Shown piece after piece: positions 33,468 to 41,665 of a stretch of DNA of 43,752 nt. Numbering within the stretch: the stretch's first letter is position 1; each line of letters starts with the position of its first letter. A program made the translations under genes and the position numbers. The notes under the pieces were generated by a model. The model was given only the letters and a program-made list of their open reading frames with translations. It searched no databases and was not told the origin of the DNA. Source of the DNA: Pseudomonadota bacterium. Lineage in GTDB: Bacteria > Pseudomonadota > Alphaproteobacteria > Sphingomonadales > Sphingomonadaceae. The stretch is taken from the NCBI GenBank assembly GCA_018242165.1, contig JAFECL010000024.1:1-43752 (forward strand). Reading direction: 5' to 3'.

Positions 33468-34808
33468 ATGATGTCGATATTGCTGGCCGCGAGCGCCATG
33501 GCGCTGCCCACCCCCGAGCAATGCCAGGCTGCCGCGCTCGATCCCGAGGCGGTGCTGGCCCAGGCAGTCGGCCTGCAGGGCTTCATCTACGGCTACCCGA
33601 TCGTCGACATGCTGAAACAGCAGCATGCCGAAACACACCGGGTCCGCCCCGGCCAGCCGGTCGCCGCACCGGTCAACACCATCGCGGTCTATCCCGGGGT
33701 GCTGACCCCCGCCACCCAGGGCGAACTGCGCGCCGCCAATTCGGACACGCTCTATCTCAATGCCTGGATCGACCTGTCGAAAGGACCGGTGCTGCTCGAA
33801 GTGCCCGACATGGCTGGGCGCTATTACACGCTCGCCTTCATGGATCTCTATTCGAAGCCGCACCACCTCGGCACGCGGACCAATGGCGGCAAGGCTGCCC
33901 GTTATGCGCTGGTCGGGCCATCCGGCGGCAAGGTGCCCAAGGGGTACACGCCTTTTCCGCTGCCGACCGATACCGCCTGGATGCTCGGGCGCGTGATGGT
34001 CGCAGACCCGAAGGACGAAGCCGAGGCGATCCGGGTGTCGCATGCGATGGCGATGAAGGGCGAGCGCGGCCCGGAAGTGACCGACGCCGCGCCGCTGCAA
34101 CCGTTCAACAGCCTCGCCTATTTCGTCATGCTCAACCGCGCGCTCAGGACGCTGCCCGCGGTGCCGGGCGAAGAGGCCCTGATGGCGAGTTTCGATGCCG
34201 CCGGGTTCGGGCCGAACGCCAGCTTCGATCCTGCCAAGCTCACCCCCGGACAGGCACTGGGCCTCGGCTGCGCGGTCAAGATCGGGCCGCAGGTGATTTC
34301 GCAGCGCGGCTTCAAGCCGACCCAAACCACCAACGGCTGGCTGCTCTCCAGCGCGATCGCCGATCCCGGCCGCAACTTCCTGCTGCGCGCCGAGATCGCC
34401 CGCGGCGGCTATGTCAACGAACCCCGGGAATCGATCTATCCCGCAGCGATTGCCGACAGCTCCGGGCAAATGCTGATCGGGGCGAACCGCTACCGGATTC
34501 GCTTCGCCGCCGATGCGATGCCACCGGTCAATGCGTTCTGGTCGATCACTGCCTACGATTCGAAGACCGCGCAGCTGACCGAGAATCCGCTACGCCGCTA
34601 CGCGATCGGCGATCGGACCAAGGGGCTGCGTTACGGCCGGGACGGTTCGCTGGAGATCGTACTCAGCGCGACACCGCCGCCCGAGGGGACGGAAAACTGG
34701 CTACCGGTCCCGGCCGGCGCCTTCCACCTTGTCACCCGAATGTACCTGCCCCGCGCCGAAGCGCTCGACGGGCGCTACGCACTGCCTGTGGTCGAGAGGA
34801 TTCCCTAG
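33468..34808 (+). CDS. DUF1254/DUF1214 domain protein
   Basis: A 446-residue protein with the DUF1254 domain in the first half (GFIYGYPIVDMLKQQ, then NTIAVYPGVLTPATQGELRAANSDTLYLNAWIDLSKGPVLLEVPDMAGRYYTLAFMDLYS) and DUF1214 in the last third (NAFWSITAYDSKTAQLTENPLRRYAIGDRTKGLRYGRDGSLEIVLS and TENWLPVPAGAFHLVTRMYLPR). These beta-rich proteins are usually exported, and here a short hydrophobic N-terminus (MMSILLAASAMA) is a weak signal. No enzyme activity is established for the family. AGGGAG lies upstream of ATG 33468. It follows the P450 gene closely and probably serves the same pathway. Confidence 0.88.
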   Translation: MMSILLAASAMALPTPEQCQAAALDPEAVLAQAVGLQGFIYGYPIVDMLKQQHAETHRVRPGQPVAAPVNTIAVYPGVLTPATQGELRAANSDTLYLNAWIDLSKGPVLLEVPDMAGRYYTLAFMDLYSKPHHLGTRTNGGKAARYALVGPSGGKVPKGYTPFPLPTDTAWMLGRVMVADPKDEAEAIRVSHAMAMKGERGPEVTDAAPLQPFNSLAYFVMLNRALRTLPAVPGEEALMASFDAAGFGPNASFDPAKLTPGQALGLGCAVKIGPQVISQRGFKPTQTTNGWLLSSAIADPGRNFLLRAEIARGGYVNEPRESIYPAAIADSSGQMLIGANRYRIRFAADAMPPVNAFWSITAYDSKTAQLTENPLRRYAIGDRTKGLRYGRDGSLEIVLSATPPPEGTENWLPVPAGAFHLVTRMYLPRAEALDGRYALPVVERIP

Positions 34809-35115
34809 CTGCAGCCGCATCCGGATGGCGGCTCTCCCGTTTCTGCCGCCCGAAAGCCGCCATTGAGGACTGCCCCTTAGGCAGGCGTCGCCGCGCTCCA
34901 ACCACCTTTGGCAGCAAACTCAGCAGCGCCTCGGGCTTCGGCACATTCGGTTGCTTCTGAATAGGTTTTGGAGACTATCCCGAATTTCAGCCCGTCGCGC
35001 GGACATGGTCCGTCTCATCCGGGACCCAAGATAGCCCCTGCAAGACGCCGAAGGCCGCGCAATCGCGCGGTTTCCGGCTTATTCCGTGAGTGGCACCCTT
35101 GCACTGCAGGGTGGA
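34809..35115. other. Non-coding gap between DUF1254 gene and tRNA-Cys
   Basis: No protein gene is supported here. An imperfect hairpin agccgcatccggatggcggct (34814-34834) just after the DUF1254 gene may help end its transcript. On the other side, caccct/agggtg (35094-35113) and ccgcgc/gcgcgg (35055-35070) form small hairpins directly downstream of the tRNA on the minus strand, possibly for tRNA 3' processing or termination. Small open frames across the tRNA are not credible. Confidence 0.5.
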
Positions 35116-35189
35116 TGGAGGCCCGAGCCGGAATCGAACCGGCGTATACGGATTTGCAGTCCGCTGCGTCACCACTCCGCCATCGGGCC
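35116..35189 (-). tRNA. tRNA-Cys (GCA)
   Basis: A 74-base cloverleaf on the minus strand. The acceptor stem GGCCCGA pairs with TCGGGCC. The anticodon loop CTGCAAA reads GCA for cysteine codons, the T-arm is CCGG-TTCGATT-CCGG, the discriminator base is U (an identity element of tRNA-Cys), and CCA is encoded. No integrase or duplicated tRNA end is visible nearby, so there is no sign that it serves as an attachment site. Confidence 0.95.
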
Positions 35190-35277
35190 ATCCAGGTGGT
35201 GCAAGGCTTGCGCCCCTAACCGCTGACCGGGCGCGGTGCAACAGCGATTCGTCGCCAGCAGGGCCAGCTGGGCAGAT

Positions 35278-36081
35278 TCACGCGGGATCGACGAAGCTGG
35301 CCGGGCGGCGCTGCAGCTGGCTGGCCACCGCCTCGCGCTGGTTGGCGGTGCCCAGCAGCGCCGCCTGCTCGACCGATTCCGCCAGCAGCACCGCGTCCTC
35401 GTCCAGCGCGCGATGGCTGTTGAACAGGCGCTTGGCCGCGCGCACCGCCTCGGGATTGCGCTGGACGATTTCGCCGGCCAGCGCCGTGGCCCGGGCCAGC
35501 GGATCGGCATCGAGCATCGTCACCAGCCCCAGCGTGGCGCCCTCGGCCCCGGTGAATTCGCGGAAGGTGTAGGTCAGCTCGCGCAGGTGATCATCGCGCA
35601 CCAGCCCGCGCCACAGCGCATAGCCGCCCATGTCGGGCACGATGCCCCACTTCATCTCCATGATCGACATCCGGGTATCAGGCGCGGCAACGCGAATGTC
35701 GGCCCCGCTGGCGATCTGCAGCCCGCCGCCAAAGCACACCCCGTGCAGCGCGGCGATCACCGGCACCGGCAGCTTGCGCCAGACCATCGCCACCTGCTGG
35801 AACAGGTTGGCATTGCCATGGGTGCGCGCCACGATCCGCTGCGGATCGAGCCCGCCCCCCATCGAGGCAAGATCCAGCCCGGCGCAGAACGCCCGCCCCG
35901 CACCAGCCAGCACCACCACGCGCACATCGTGCCGCGTGGCCAGCCATTCCCCTGCCGCGACGATATCGGCGAACAGATCGGGGCTGAGCGCGTTGAGCTT
36001 GTCGGGCCGGTTGAGCAGCACCCGGGCGATGCCGTCGGCAAGGCTCAGCTCGACGGTTCCCAGGGCAGGACAGTCTTCCAT
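35278..36081 (-). CDS. Enoyl-CoA hydratase/isomerase family protein
   Basis: A 267-residue crotonase-fold enzyme. The first oxyanion-hole block is GRAFCAGLDLASMGGG and the second is ALHGVCFGGGLQIASGADIRVAAPDTRMSIMEMKWGIVPDMGG. The Glu of IMEMKWG and the Asp of VPDMGG sit near the catalytic positions; the usual first catalytic Glu (in ...GGGxEL...) is replaced by Gln-Ile, so it may be an isomerase or hydrolase rather than a true hydratase. The ATG at 36081 lies inside the last 37 bases of the winged-helix gene, with GGAG upstream. The acyl-CoA substrate is unknown. The family acts in fatty-acid or aromatic acid breakdown. Confidence 0.9.
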   Translation of the reverse strand: MEDCPALGTVELSLADGIARVLLNRPDKLNALSPDLFADIVAAGEWLATRHDVRVVVLAGAGRAFCAGLDLASMGGGLDPQRIVARTHGNANLFQQVAMVWRKLPVPVIAALHGVCFGGGLQIASGADIRVAAPDTRMSIMEMKWGIVPDMGGYALWRGLVRDDHLRELTYTFREFTGAEGATLGLVTMLDADPLARATALAGEIVQRNPEAVRAAKRLFNSHRALDEDAVLLAESVEQAALLGTANQREAVASQLQRRPASFVDPA

Positions 36082-36779
36082 ACGGCACGCTCCAGCAAGG
36101 GTTGTTCGGCGGAGCCTGGCTTTTCGGCGAAATCGGGTTGCGCCGGAGCCAGCAGATAGCCGCCATCGGCTGCGGTCTGGACCATTCCGCCCAGCCCGGC
36201 AAGCGCCAGCTTGGCCCTGACGCGGCTGGCGTGGACCGCCAGGCTGTTGGTTTCGGGCTGGAAGCGCAAGTGCCAGACATCGCGCAGCAGCACCCGCTTG
36301 GGCACCGCCACCCCCGGGCTGTCCATCAGCCGCCACAGCAGCGCGAATTCGCGCGGATTGAGCCGCAACGGGGCATCACCGACGAAACCGTCGCGCCGCA
36401 CCAGATCGAGCAGCAGCACCCCGCAGCGGCGCTGGCGGATGATGCTGGCAACGGCCTGGGCAACCCGCGCGGCCCGCGCGGCGATCTCGGCCCGGATCGG
36501 CTGCGGGCCCAGCACATCGCCAAAGCCCATCCGCAGCAGGTCGGCCCGCTCCTGCGGGTTGGCAATGCCCAGCAACAGCACCCGGCGGCGCAGATGGCTG
36601 CGGGGCGGATCGACCAGCGTCAGCCAGCGGCGCGGATCGAGCTGGCGGGCATCGGCCAGCAGCAGGCAATCCTCGGCGGGATGATCCGCCGCCTCGGGCG
36701 CGACCAGTGCCCAGCCGCAGCCGCGCAAATCCGCCTCGGGGGGAAGCCCCTCCGGCCCCAGCCAGGCAAATCGCCGCAA
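36045..36779 (-). CDS. OmpR-type winged-helix regulator with degenerate receiver domain
   Basis: A 244-residue protein. The C-terminal DNA-binding domain is clear: LRLNPREFALLWRLMDSPGVAVPKRVLLRDVWHLRFQPETNSLAVHASRVRAKLALAGL, then VQTAADGGYLL. The N-terminal 110 residues have a receiver-like alternation (LLLADARQLDPRRWLTLVD, VLLLGIANPQERADLLRMGFGDVL) but no acidic pair or phospho-acceptor Asp in the usual context, so phosphorylation is unlikely. No histidine kinase is adjacent. The start is a TTG at 36779 with GGGGGTG upstream, so low expression is likely. The enoyl-CoA hydratase gene begins inside its 3' end, so the two are coupled and may share a function. Confidence 0.8.
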   Translation of the reverse strand: MRRFAWLGPEGLPPEADLRGCGWALVAPEAADHPAEDCLLLADARQLDPRRWLTLVDPPRSHLRRRVLLLGIANPQERADLLRMGFGDVLGPQPIRAEIAARAARVAQAVASIIRQRRCGVLLLDLVRRDGFVGDAPLRLNPREFALLWRLMDSPGVAVPKRVLLRDVWHLRFQPETNSLAVHASRVRAKLALAGLGGMVQTAADGGYLLAPAQPDFAEKPGSAEQPLLERAVWKTVLPWEPSS

Positions 36780-36880
36780 GGCACACCCCCGAACGCATCT
36801 TGTTGCGGCCCGGGCGGCAGATAACCACAGCCGCCCGAGTCGCCCAAACCGAATTCAGGTTACTGGCACGAAAGGATAAT

Positions 36881-38089
36881 TCAGGCCGCGTTGCCAGCCG
36901 GAGTATTGATCCCCATGCTGGCCAGATAGCGCTTGATGTTGCGCGCCGCCTGGCGCAGCCGCTGCTCGTTTTCGACCATGGCAATTCGGACGAAGCCTTC
37001 GCCCTCCTCGCCATAGCCAACCCCGGGGGCCACCGCGACTTCGGCATGGGTGAGCAGTTGCTTGGCGAATTCAAGGCTGCCCATCTCGCGCAGCGCGGGC
37101 GGCAGCGGGGCCCAGGCGAACATCGAGGCCTTGGGGCTGGGTATCTCCCACCCGGCGCGGCCGAAGCTTTCGACCATCACGTCGCGGCGCTTCTGGTAGA
37201 GCTGGCGGTTCGCCTCGACGATATCCTGCGGGCCGTTCAGCGCCGCGCAGGTCGCGGCCTGGATCGGGGTGAAGGCGCCGTAGTCGAGATAGCTCTTCAC
37301 CCGCGTCAGCGCCGCGATCAGCCGCTTGTTGCCCACCGCAAAGCCAACCCGCCAGCCAGCCATGCTGAAGGTCTTCGACATGCTGGTGAATTCCACCGCG
37401 ACATCCTTGGCGCCCGGCACCTCGAGGATCGAACGGGTCGGGTTGCCGTCATAATAGAGCTCGGAATAGGCCAGATCCGACAGTACCCAGACCTTGTTTT
37501 CCTTCGCCCAGGCCACCAGCCGTTCGTAAAAGGCCAGATCGACCGTTTCGGCGGTGGGGTTGCTGGGATAGTTGACGATCAGGATCGACGGGCGCGGCAC
37601 GGTGAAGGCCATCGCCCGGTCGAGCGCGCGCCAGTAATCCTCGTCGGGCGTGGTCGGCACCGAGCGGATCGTCGCCCCGGCGATGATGAAGCCGAAGGTG
37701 TGGATCGGATAGCTGGGGTTGGGCGCCAGCACCACGTCGCCCGGGCCGGTGATCGCGGTGGCCAGGCTGGCAAGGCCCTCCTTGCTGCCCATGGTCATCA
37801 CCACTTCGGTTTCCGGGTCAAGCTCGACCCCGAAGCGGCGGGCATAGTAATTGGCCTGCGCCTTGCGCACGCCCGGGATGCCCTTGGAGGCCGAATAACC
37901 GTGCGCGTCGGGCTTCTGGGCCACTTCGCACAGCTTGTCGATCACGTGCTGCGGCGGCGGCAGATCGGGGTTGCCCATCCCCAGGTCGATGATGTCGCGT
38001 CCTGCCGCGCGTGCTGCTGCCCGCATGCCGTTGACTTCGGCGATGACGTAGGGCGGCAGGCGCTTGATGCGGTAGAACTCTTCTTCCAT
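36881..38089 (-). CDS. PLP-dependent class I/II aminotransferase, AlaC-like
   Basis: A 402-residue fold-type I aminotransferase. The PLP lysine lies in SMSKTFSMAGWRVGF, with DLAYSELYYDGN (PLP-ring Asp) and NYPSNPTAE before it and VRIAMVENEQRLRQAARNI at the C-terminus (substrate-carboxylate Arg). The start MEEEFYRIKRLPPYVIAEV and GMGNPDLPPPQHVID are typical of the AlaC/alanine-valine-glutamate transaminase group that many annotations call LL-diaminopimelate aminotransferase. It probably makes alanine or a related amino acid from pyruvate and glutamate in the cytoplasm. The ATG at 38089 has GAGG upstream. A 101-base gap separates it from the winged-helix gene. Confidence 0.9.
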   Translation of the reverse strand: MEEEFYRIKRLPPYVIAEVNGMRAAARAAGRDIIDLGMGNPDLPPPQHVIDKLCEVAQKPDAHGYSASKGIPGVRKAQANYYARRFGVELDPETEVVMTMGSKEGLASLATAITGPGDVVLAPNPSYPIHTFGFIIAGATIRSVPTTPDEDYWRALDRAMAFTVPRPSILIVNYPSNPTAETVDLAFYERLVAWAKENKVWVLSDLAYSELYYDGNPTRSILEVPGAKDVAVEFTSMSKTFSMAGWRVGFAVGNKRLIAALTRVKSYLDYGAFTPIQAATCAALNGPQDIVEANRQLYQKRRDVMVESFGRAGWEIPSPKASMFAWAPLPPALREMGSLEFAKQLLTHAEVAVAPGVGYGEEGEGFVRIAMVENEQRLRQAARNIKRYLASMGINTPAGNAA

Positions 38090-38275
38090 GACCTCGTTTG
38101 TCCGGTTGGCGGCGGGATTGCCGGTGGGCCTGCTCTAGGGGCCATGGCCGGCGCTGGCAACCTTCGCCGCCAGCTGCGGCCGGGTGTCATGCTTTGGTCG
38201 CATGAACCGATCAAAGATTGAGCCGCGCCCGGCCCCGGCCTATGCTGGGCCGGGCAGTACCACGGAGATCCGAGC

Positions 38276-40180
38276 ATGGCCGATCAGCAGAGCACCGCGA
38301 TGGAAGGGATCGAGGCGCTGTCGGGGATGGTCGCGCAGGCCGCCGGGCAGATGGCCGAAGTGCTGCGCGAAACCTGGGGCGGTCTGGCCGAAGGTGGCGC
38401 CGGGCTGGCCGGAGCAACCGATCTTGAACCGCCCGCCCTGCCCGCCGCCGGCGATGCCCTGCACTGGGCCGGCGTGGCGGCGCGGATGCAGACGATGTGG
38501 GCCGAATTCCAGGCCGAGCAGGCGATGCAGGCCGCCGAGGCACTGGCCCGCGATCCGGGGCGGATGCTGTCGCTGTTCGATGGCTGGATCCGCCAGTTGC
38601 CGGCGCTGGCCCCGGCCGATCCGGCGCAGGCCATGGCCGATGGGGTGGCCGCATGGCAGAACCTGCTGGGCCAGGCCGCCCAGGGGCCGGACAGCGCCGA
38701 GGCGCCGGCCGGGATCGCGCGACGCTTTGCCGCCCCCGAATGGCAGGACCATCCCTTGTTCGCGCTGCTGCGCCAGACCTACCTGATGCTGGCCGGACAG
38801 CTGACCAGCGCGGTCGAGCGGCTCGACACGGTCGACGGCGAACGCAAGGAACAGCTGCGCTTTGCCACCCGCGCCCTGATCGAGGCGCTGAGCCCGGCGA
38901 ACCTGCCGCTGACCAACCCGATGGTGATCGAGCGGGCGGTGGAGACCCGGGGCGAGAGCCTGATCAAGGGGCTGGAACACTTGCTGGGCGACCTGCGGCG
39001 CGGGCAGCTGACCCATTCCGACCCCAACGCCTTCACCCTGGGCGAGAACCTGGCCGCCAGCCCGGGCAAGGTGGTGGCCGAAACCCCGCTCTACCAGCTG
39101 ATCCAGTACAGCCCCGCCACCCCCACGGTGCTGGAAACCCCGCTGGTGATCTTCCCGCCATGGATCAACCGCTTCTACATCCTCGATCTGGTGCCGAAGA
39201 AAAGCTTCGTCAAATGGGCGGTCGATCAGGGGATCACCGTCTTCATGGTCAGCTGGAAGTCGGCCGATGCCAGCATGGCCGATCTGGTCTGGGACGATTA
39301 CATCCGCGCCCAGATCGAGGCGATCGACACGGTGCGCGCCCGGCTGAAGGTGCCCGCCGTCCACACGATCGGCTATTGCGTCGCCGGCACCACGCTGGCG
39401 GCAACGCTGGCGGTGCTGGCGCGGCGCGGCGAAGGGCACAAGGTGGCCAGCGCCACCTTCTTCACTGCGCAGGTCGATTTCGAGGCGGCGGGCGAACTGA
39501 AGAACTTCATCGACGAGCCGCATCTGGCGATGATCAGCCAGCTGGGCGCCGGCGGGGTGGTCGACGGACGGGTGCTGGCCGCCACCTTCAACCTGCTGCG
39601 CGGGCAGGACCTGATCTGGAACTACGTGGTCAACCATTACCTGCTGGGGCAGGACTATCCGGCCTTCGACCTGCTGCACTGGAACGGCGATGTCACCAAC
39701 CTGCCGGCGCGTTGGCATGGCGACTATCTGCGCGACCTCTACCGCGACAACCGGCTGGTGGTGCCCGATTCGCTGAGCGCCGATGGCACCCCCATCGACC
39801 TGACCCGGATCGAAACCCCGTGCTATATCCAGGCCGGCCGCGAGGATCATATCGCCCCTGCCCCCAGCGTCTGGCGCCTCACCCGGCACCTGAAGGGCGA
39901 ATGGCTGTTCCTGCTGGCCGGGTCGGGGCACATCGCCGGGGTGGTCAACCCGCCGGCGGCCGGCAAGTACCAGTACTGGACCAACCCCGCGCGGGTCGAT
40001 TCGCTGGAGGAATTCGTCGCCGGAGCGCAGGAAAATCCGGGCAGCTGGTGGCCGCACTGGCTGGCCTGGCTGAGTGCCAAGGCCCCAGCCAAGGTGCCCG
40101 CGCGGGGCAAGCGGGCGCCCGGCGGCAAGGGCGACCCGGTGATCGAGGATGCCCCGGGGCGTTACGTAAAGCAAAGATAA
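38276..40180 (+). CDS. phaC: Class I poly(3-hydroxyalkanoate) synthase
   Basis: A 634-residue PhaC that joins (R)-3-hydroxyacyl-CoA units into PHA at the granule surface. The alpha/beta-hydrolase triad is visible: Cys368 in TIGYCVAGTTLA (lipase-like box with Ala for the usual second Gly), Asp524 in QAGREDHIAP and His552 in LAGSGHIAGVVNPP. The N-terminal PhaC_N block is NPMVIERAVETRGESLIKG and FTLGENLAASPGKVV, with the conserved PPWINRFYILDL. It is somewhat longer than most class I enzymes, with a roughly 150-residue variable N-terminus and a basic C-terminal tail. ATG 38276 has GGAG nine bases upstream. phaA/phaB are not in the window; a phasin gene follows. Confidence 0.95.
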   Translation: MADQQSTAMEGIEALSGMVAQAAGQMAEVLRETWGGLAEGGAGLAGATDLEPPALPAAGDALHWAGVAARMQTMWAEFQAEQAMQAAEALARDPGRMLSLFDGWIRQLPALAPADPAQAMADGVAAWQNLLGQAAQGPDSAEAPAGIARRFAAPEWQDHPLFALLRQTYLMLAGQLTSAVERLDTVDGERKEQLRFATRALIEALSPANLPLTNPMVIERAVETRGESLIKGLEHLLGDLRRGQLTHSDPNAFTLGENLAASPGKVVAETPLYQLIQYSPATPTVLETPLVIFPPWINRFYILDLVPKKSFVKWAVDQGITVFMVSWKSADASMADLVWDDYIRAQIEAIDTVRARLKVPAVHTIGYCVAGTTLAATLAVLARRGEGHKVASATFFTAQVDFEAAGELKNFIDEPHLAMISQLGAGGVVDGRVLAATFNLLRGQDLIWNYVVNHYLLGQDYPAFDLLHWNGDVTNLPARWHGDYLRDLYRDNRLVVPDSLSADGTPIDLTRIETPCYIQAGREDHIAPAPSVWRLTRHLKGEWLFLLAGSGHIAGVVNPPAAGKYQYWTNPARVDSLEEFVAGAQENPGSWWPHWLAWLSAKAPAKVPARGKRAPGGKGDPVIEDAPGRYVKQR

Positions 40181-40200
40181 TCAGGCACTTGATTGCCTGA
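40181..40200 (+). terminator. Hairpin after phaC
   Basis: tcaggca (40181-40187), loop cttgat, tgcctga (40194-40200) begin right after the phaC TAA. The 7-bp stem is perfect but no T-run follows, so termination would be partial or protein-assisted. Confidence 0.45.
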
Positions 40201-40232
40201 GAGCGGCGCCGGCACACCCGGGCGGCGAGTTT

Positions 40233-40291
40233 ATGTTGCACTGCACAAAAACCCCTTGACTTCGCACCCGCAATAACTATGTTGCATTGCA
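40233..40291 (+). promoter_or_regulatory. Phasin promoter flanked by two PhaR-like sites
   Basis: The promoter TTGACT (40256-40261), 16-base spacer, TATGTT (40278-40283) is good. Two near-identical 13-mers atgttgcactgca (40233-40245) and atgttgcattgca (40279-40291) bracket it, 46 bases apart. Each contains TGCNNNGCA, the form reported for PhaR sites in Rhodobacter and Paracoccus. The second covers the -10 and start region, so a bound repressor would block transcription until PHA granules titrate it away. Confidence 0.65.
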
Positions 40292-40337
40292 GCAAGGCGG
40301 CATCCCGCCGCACCGAACCGCTGCAAGGACGCCCATC

Positions 40338-41099
40338 ATGGCTGATGAAGCTCTGAACCCCGCCGAGAAGGCCTACGCCGCTGCTGCCGAGCAGGTGAAG
40401 GCCCCCGCTGCTGCTCCGGCCAAGGCCGAGCCCGCCAAGATCGAAGCCAAGGTTGCCGAAGTGAAGGCGGCGCCGAAGGCCGCCAAGCCGGCCAAGGCCC
40501 CGAAGGCCAAGACCGTGGCCGCCAAGGCCAAGGTTGCCAAGCCCGCCAAGACCGTGGCCAAGGCGAAGGTGGCCAAGCCGGCCGCCAAGCGCGCCGCCCC
40601 CAAGGCTGCCAAGACCATCAAGACCGCTCCGCTTTCGGCCTTTGCCAAGCTCAAGGAAACCGCCATGACCAAGACCACCGATTTCACCAGCACCTTCCAG
40701 TCGGCGATCGCCGAAGCCCAGGACAAGGCCAAGGCCGCGTTCGACAAGAGCACCGCCGCTTTCGGTGACTACAACGAATTCACCAAGGGCAACGCCGAAG
40801 CGCTGGTCGAAGCCGGCAAGATCCTCGCCACCGGCCTCAAGGGCATGGGCGAAGCCCTGCTGGCCGACAGCAAGGGCGCCTACGAGACCCTGGTTGCCGA
40901 CGTGAAGTCGCTGACCGCCGTCAAGTCGCCGGCCGACTTCTACAAGCTCCAGGGCGAGCTGGTGAAGAAGCACTTCGACCAGGCCGTCGCCTATGGCTCG
41001 AAGCAGAGCGAAGCCGTGCTGAAGCTGGCCACCGATGCCGTCACCCCGGTGTCGAACCGCGTCAACGTGGCGATCGAAAAGTTCAAGGCTGCCGCCTGA
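40338..41099 (+). CDS. phaP: Phasin with N-terminal Ala/Lys/Pro-rich tract
   Basis: A 253-residue granule-coat protein. Residues 1-21 are followed by a low-complexity tract (about 22-97) with repeated KPAK, KAKVAK and AAPKAA units, then the phasin domain (about 110-250), an amphipathic helical region (TDFTSTFQSAIAEAQDKAKAAFDKS, then YNEFTKGNAEALVEAGKIL, ADVKSLTAVKSPADFYKLQ and QSEAVLKLATDAVTPVSNRV). The basic tract resembles the histone-H1-like tail of PhaF, though there it is C-terminal, so DNA or nucleoid contact is possible. The ATG at 40338 has AAGGAC upstream. A possible second start at 40665 (residue 110) follows AAGGAA. The gene has its own promoter and a strong terminator. Confidence 0.9.
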   Translation: MADEALNPAEKAYAAAAEQVKAPAAAPAKAEPAKIEAKVAEVKAAPKAAKPAKAPKAKTVAAKAKVAKPAKTVAKAKVAKPAAKRAAPKAAKTIKTAPLSAFAKLKETAMTKTTDFTSTFQSAIAEAQDKAKAAFDKSTAAFGDYNEFTKGNAEALVEAGKILATGLKGMGEALLADSKGAYETLVADVKSLTAVKSPADFYKLQGELVKKHFDQAVAYGSKQSEAVLKLATDAVTPVSNRVNVAIEKFKAAA

Positions 41100-41149
41100 A
41101 CCGGGTGACCCGCGGCCCGGGTCGCCTCTCTCCCCCAGGGCCGCGCACG

Positions 41150-41177
41150 ACGGGCCGGGCATTTTTGCCCGGCCCGT
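41150..41177 (+). terminator. Intrinsic terminator after the phasin gene
   Basis: acgggccgggc (41150-41160), loop attttt, gcccggcccgt (41167-41177) form a perfect 11-bp GC-rich stem followed by a T-rich ttcgttt tail. It is the clearest intrinsic terminator in the window and isolates phaP from clpS. Confidence 0.8.
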
Positions 41178-41260
41178 TTCGTTTCGGGTCGCCTGAGCCG
41201 TTCGCGGCCCGACCGGCGGCGCTTGCCCCGGCCCGCCCCCCTCGCCTATAATCGAGCGCG

Positions 41261-41623
41261 ATGATGCCTGCCCACCTTGCCCCCCTGCCCCGCGCCGCCG
41301 GGCCCGACGATGGCCGCCGCGATGGCGACAGCCAGCTTGGCCTTGCCACGCGTACCCGCGCCAAGCCGAAGAAGCCCAGCCAGTTCAAGGTGCTGCTGCT
41401 GAACGACGACTATACCCCGATGGAATTCGTGGTGATGGTGCTGAAGCGGTTCTTCAACATGGACCTCGAGCAGGCAACCCGGGTAATGCTGCACGTTCAC
41501 CAGAAGGGCGTGGGCGTCTGCGGGATCTTCCCCTACGAGATCGCCGAAACCAAGGTGAACCAGGTGATGGACTGCGCCCGCCAGAACCAGCACCCACTGC
41601 AATGCACGCTGGAAAAGGCCTGA
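41261..41623 (+). CDS. clpS: ATP-dependent Clp protease adaptor ClpS
   Basis: A 120-residue adaptor that hands N-end-rule substrates to ClpAP. The ClpS core is [24 protein letters not shown], followed by [22 protein letters not shown]; the NDDYTPME and HVHQKG parts make up the N-degron pocket. A hydrophilic N-terminal extension (about 37 residues, basic) precedes it, which is usual for this adaptor and needed for delivery. The ATG at 41261 has no strong ribosome site; the next ATG follows at once. clpA, the usual neighbour, is absent; lptF follows after 42 bases. Confidence 0.93.
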   Translation: MMPAHLAPLPRAAGPDDGRRDGDSQLGLATRTRAKPKKPSQFKVLLLNDDYTPMEFVVMVLKRFFNMDLEQATRVMLHVHQKGVGVCGIFPYEIAETKVNQVMDCARQNQHPLQCTLEKA

Positions 41624-41665
41624 TCGCGCTTGCCCGCGCCGGTCTGAACGCCTAGCCACGCCTGC

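Noticed and set aside
35116-35189. tRNA-Cys as an integration site for a genomic island
   Set aside because: No integrase, direct repeat of the tRNA end or phage-like gene is seen on either side.
34968-35219. A small open frame covering the tRNA-Cys region
   Set aside because: It reads through a full tRNA cloverleaf and has no ribosome site.
40390-40640. The repeated gccaagccggccaagg-type DNA inside the phasin gene as a non-coding repeat array
   Set aside because: It is the codon-level result of the Ala/Lys/Pro-rich protein tract and stays in frame throughout.
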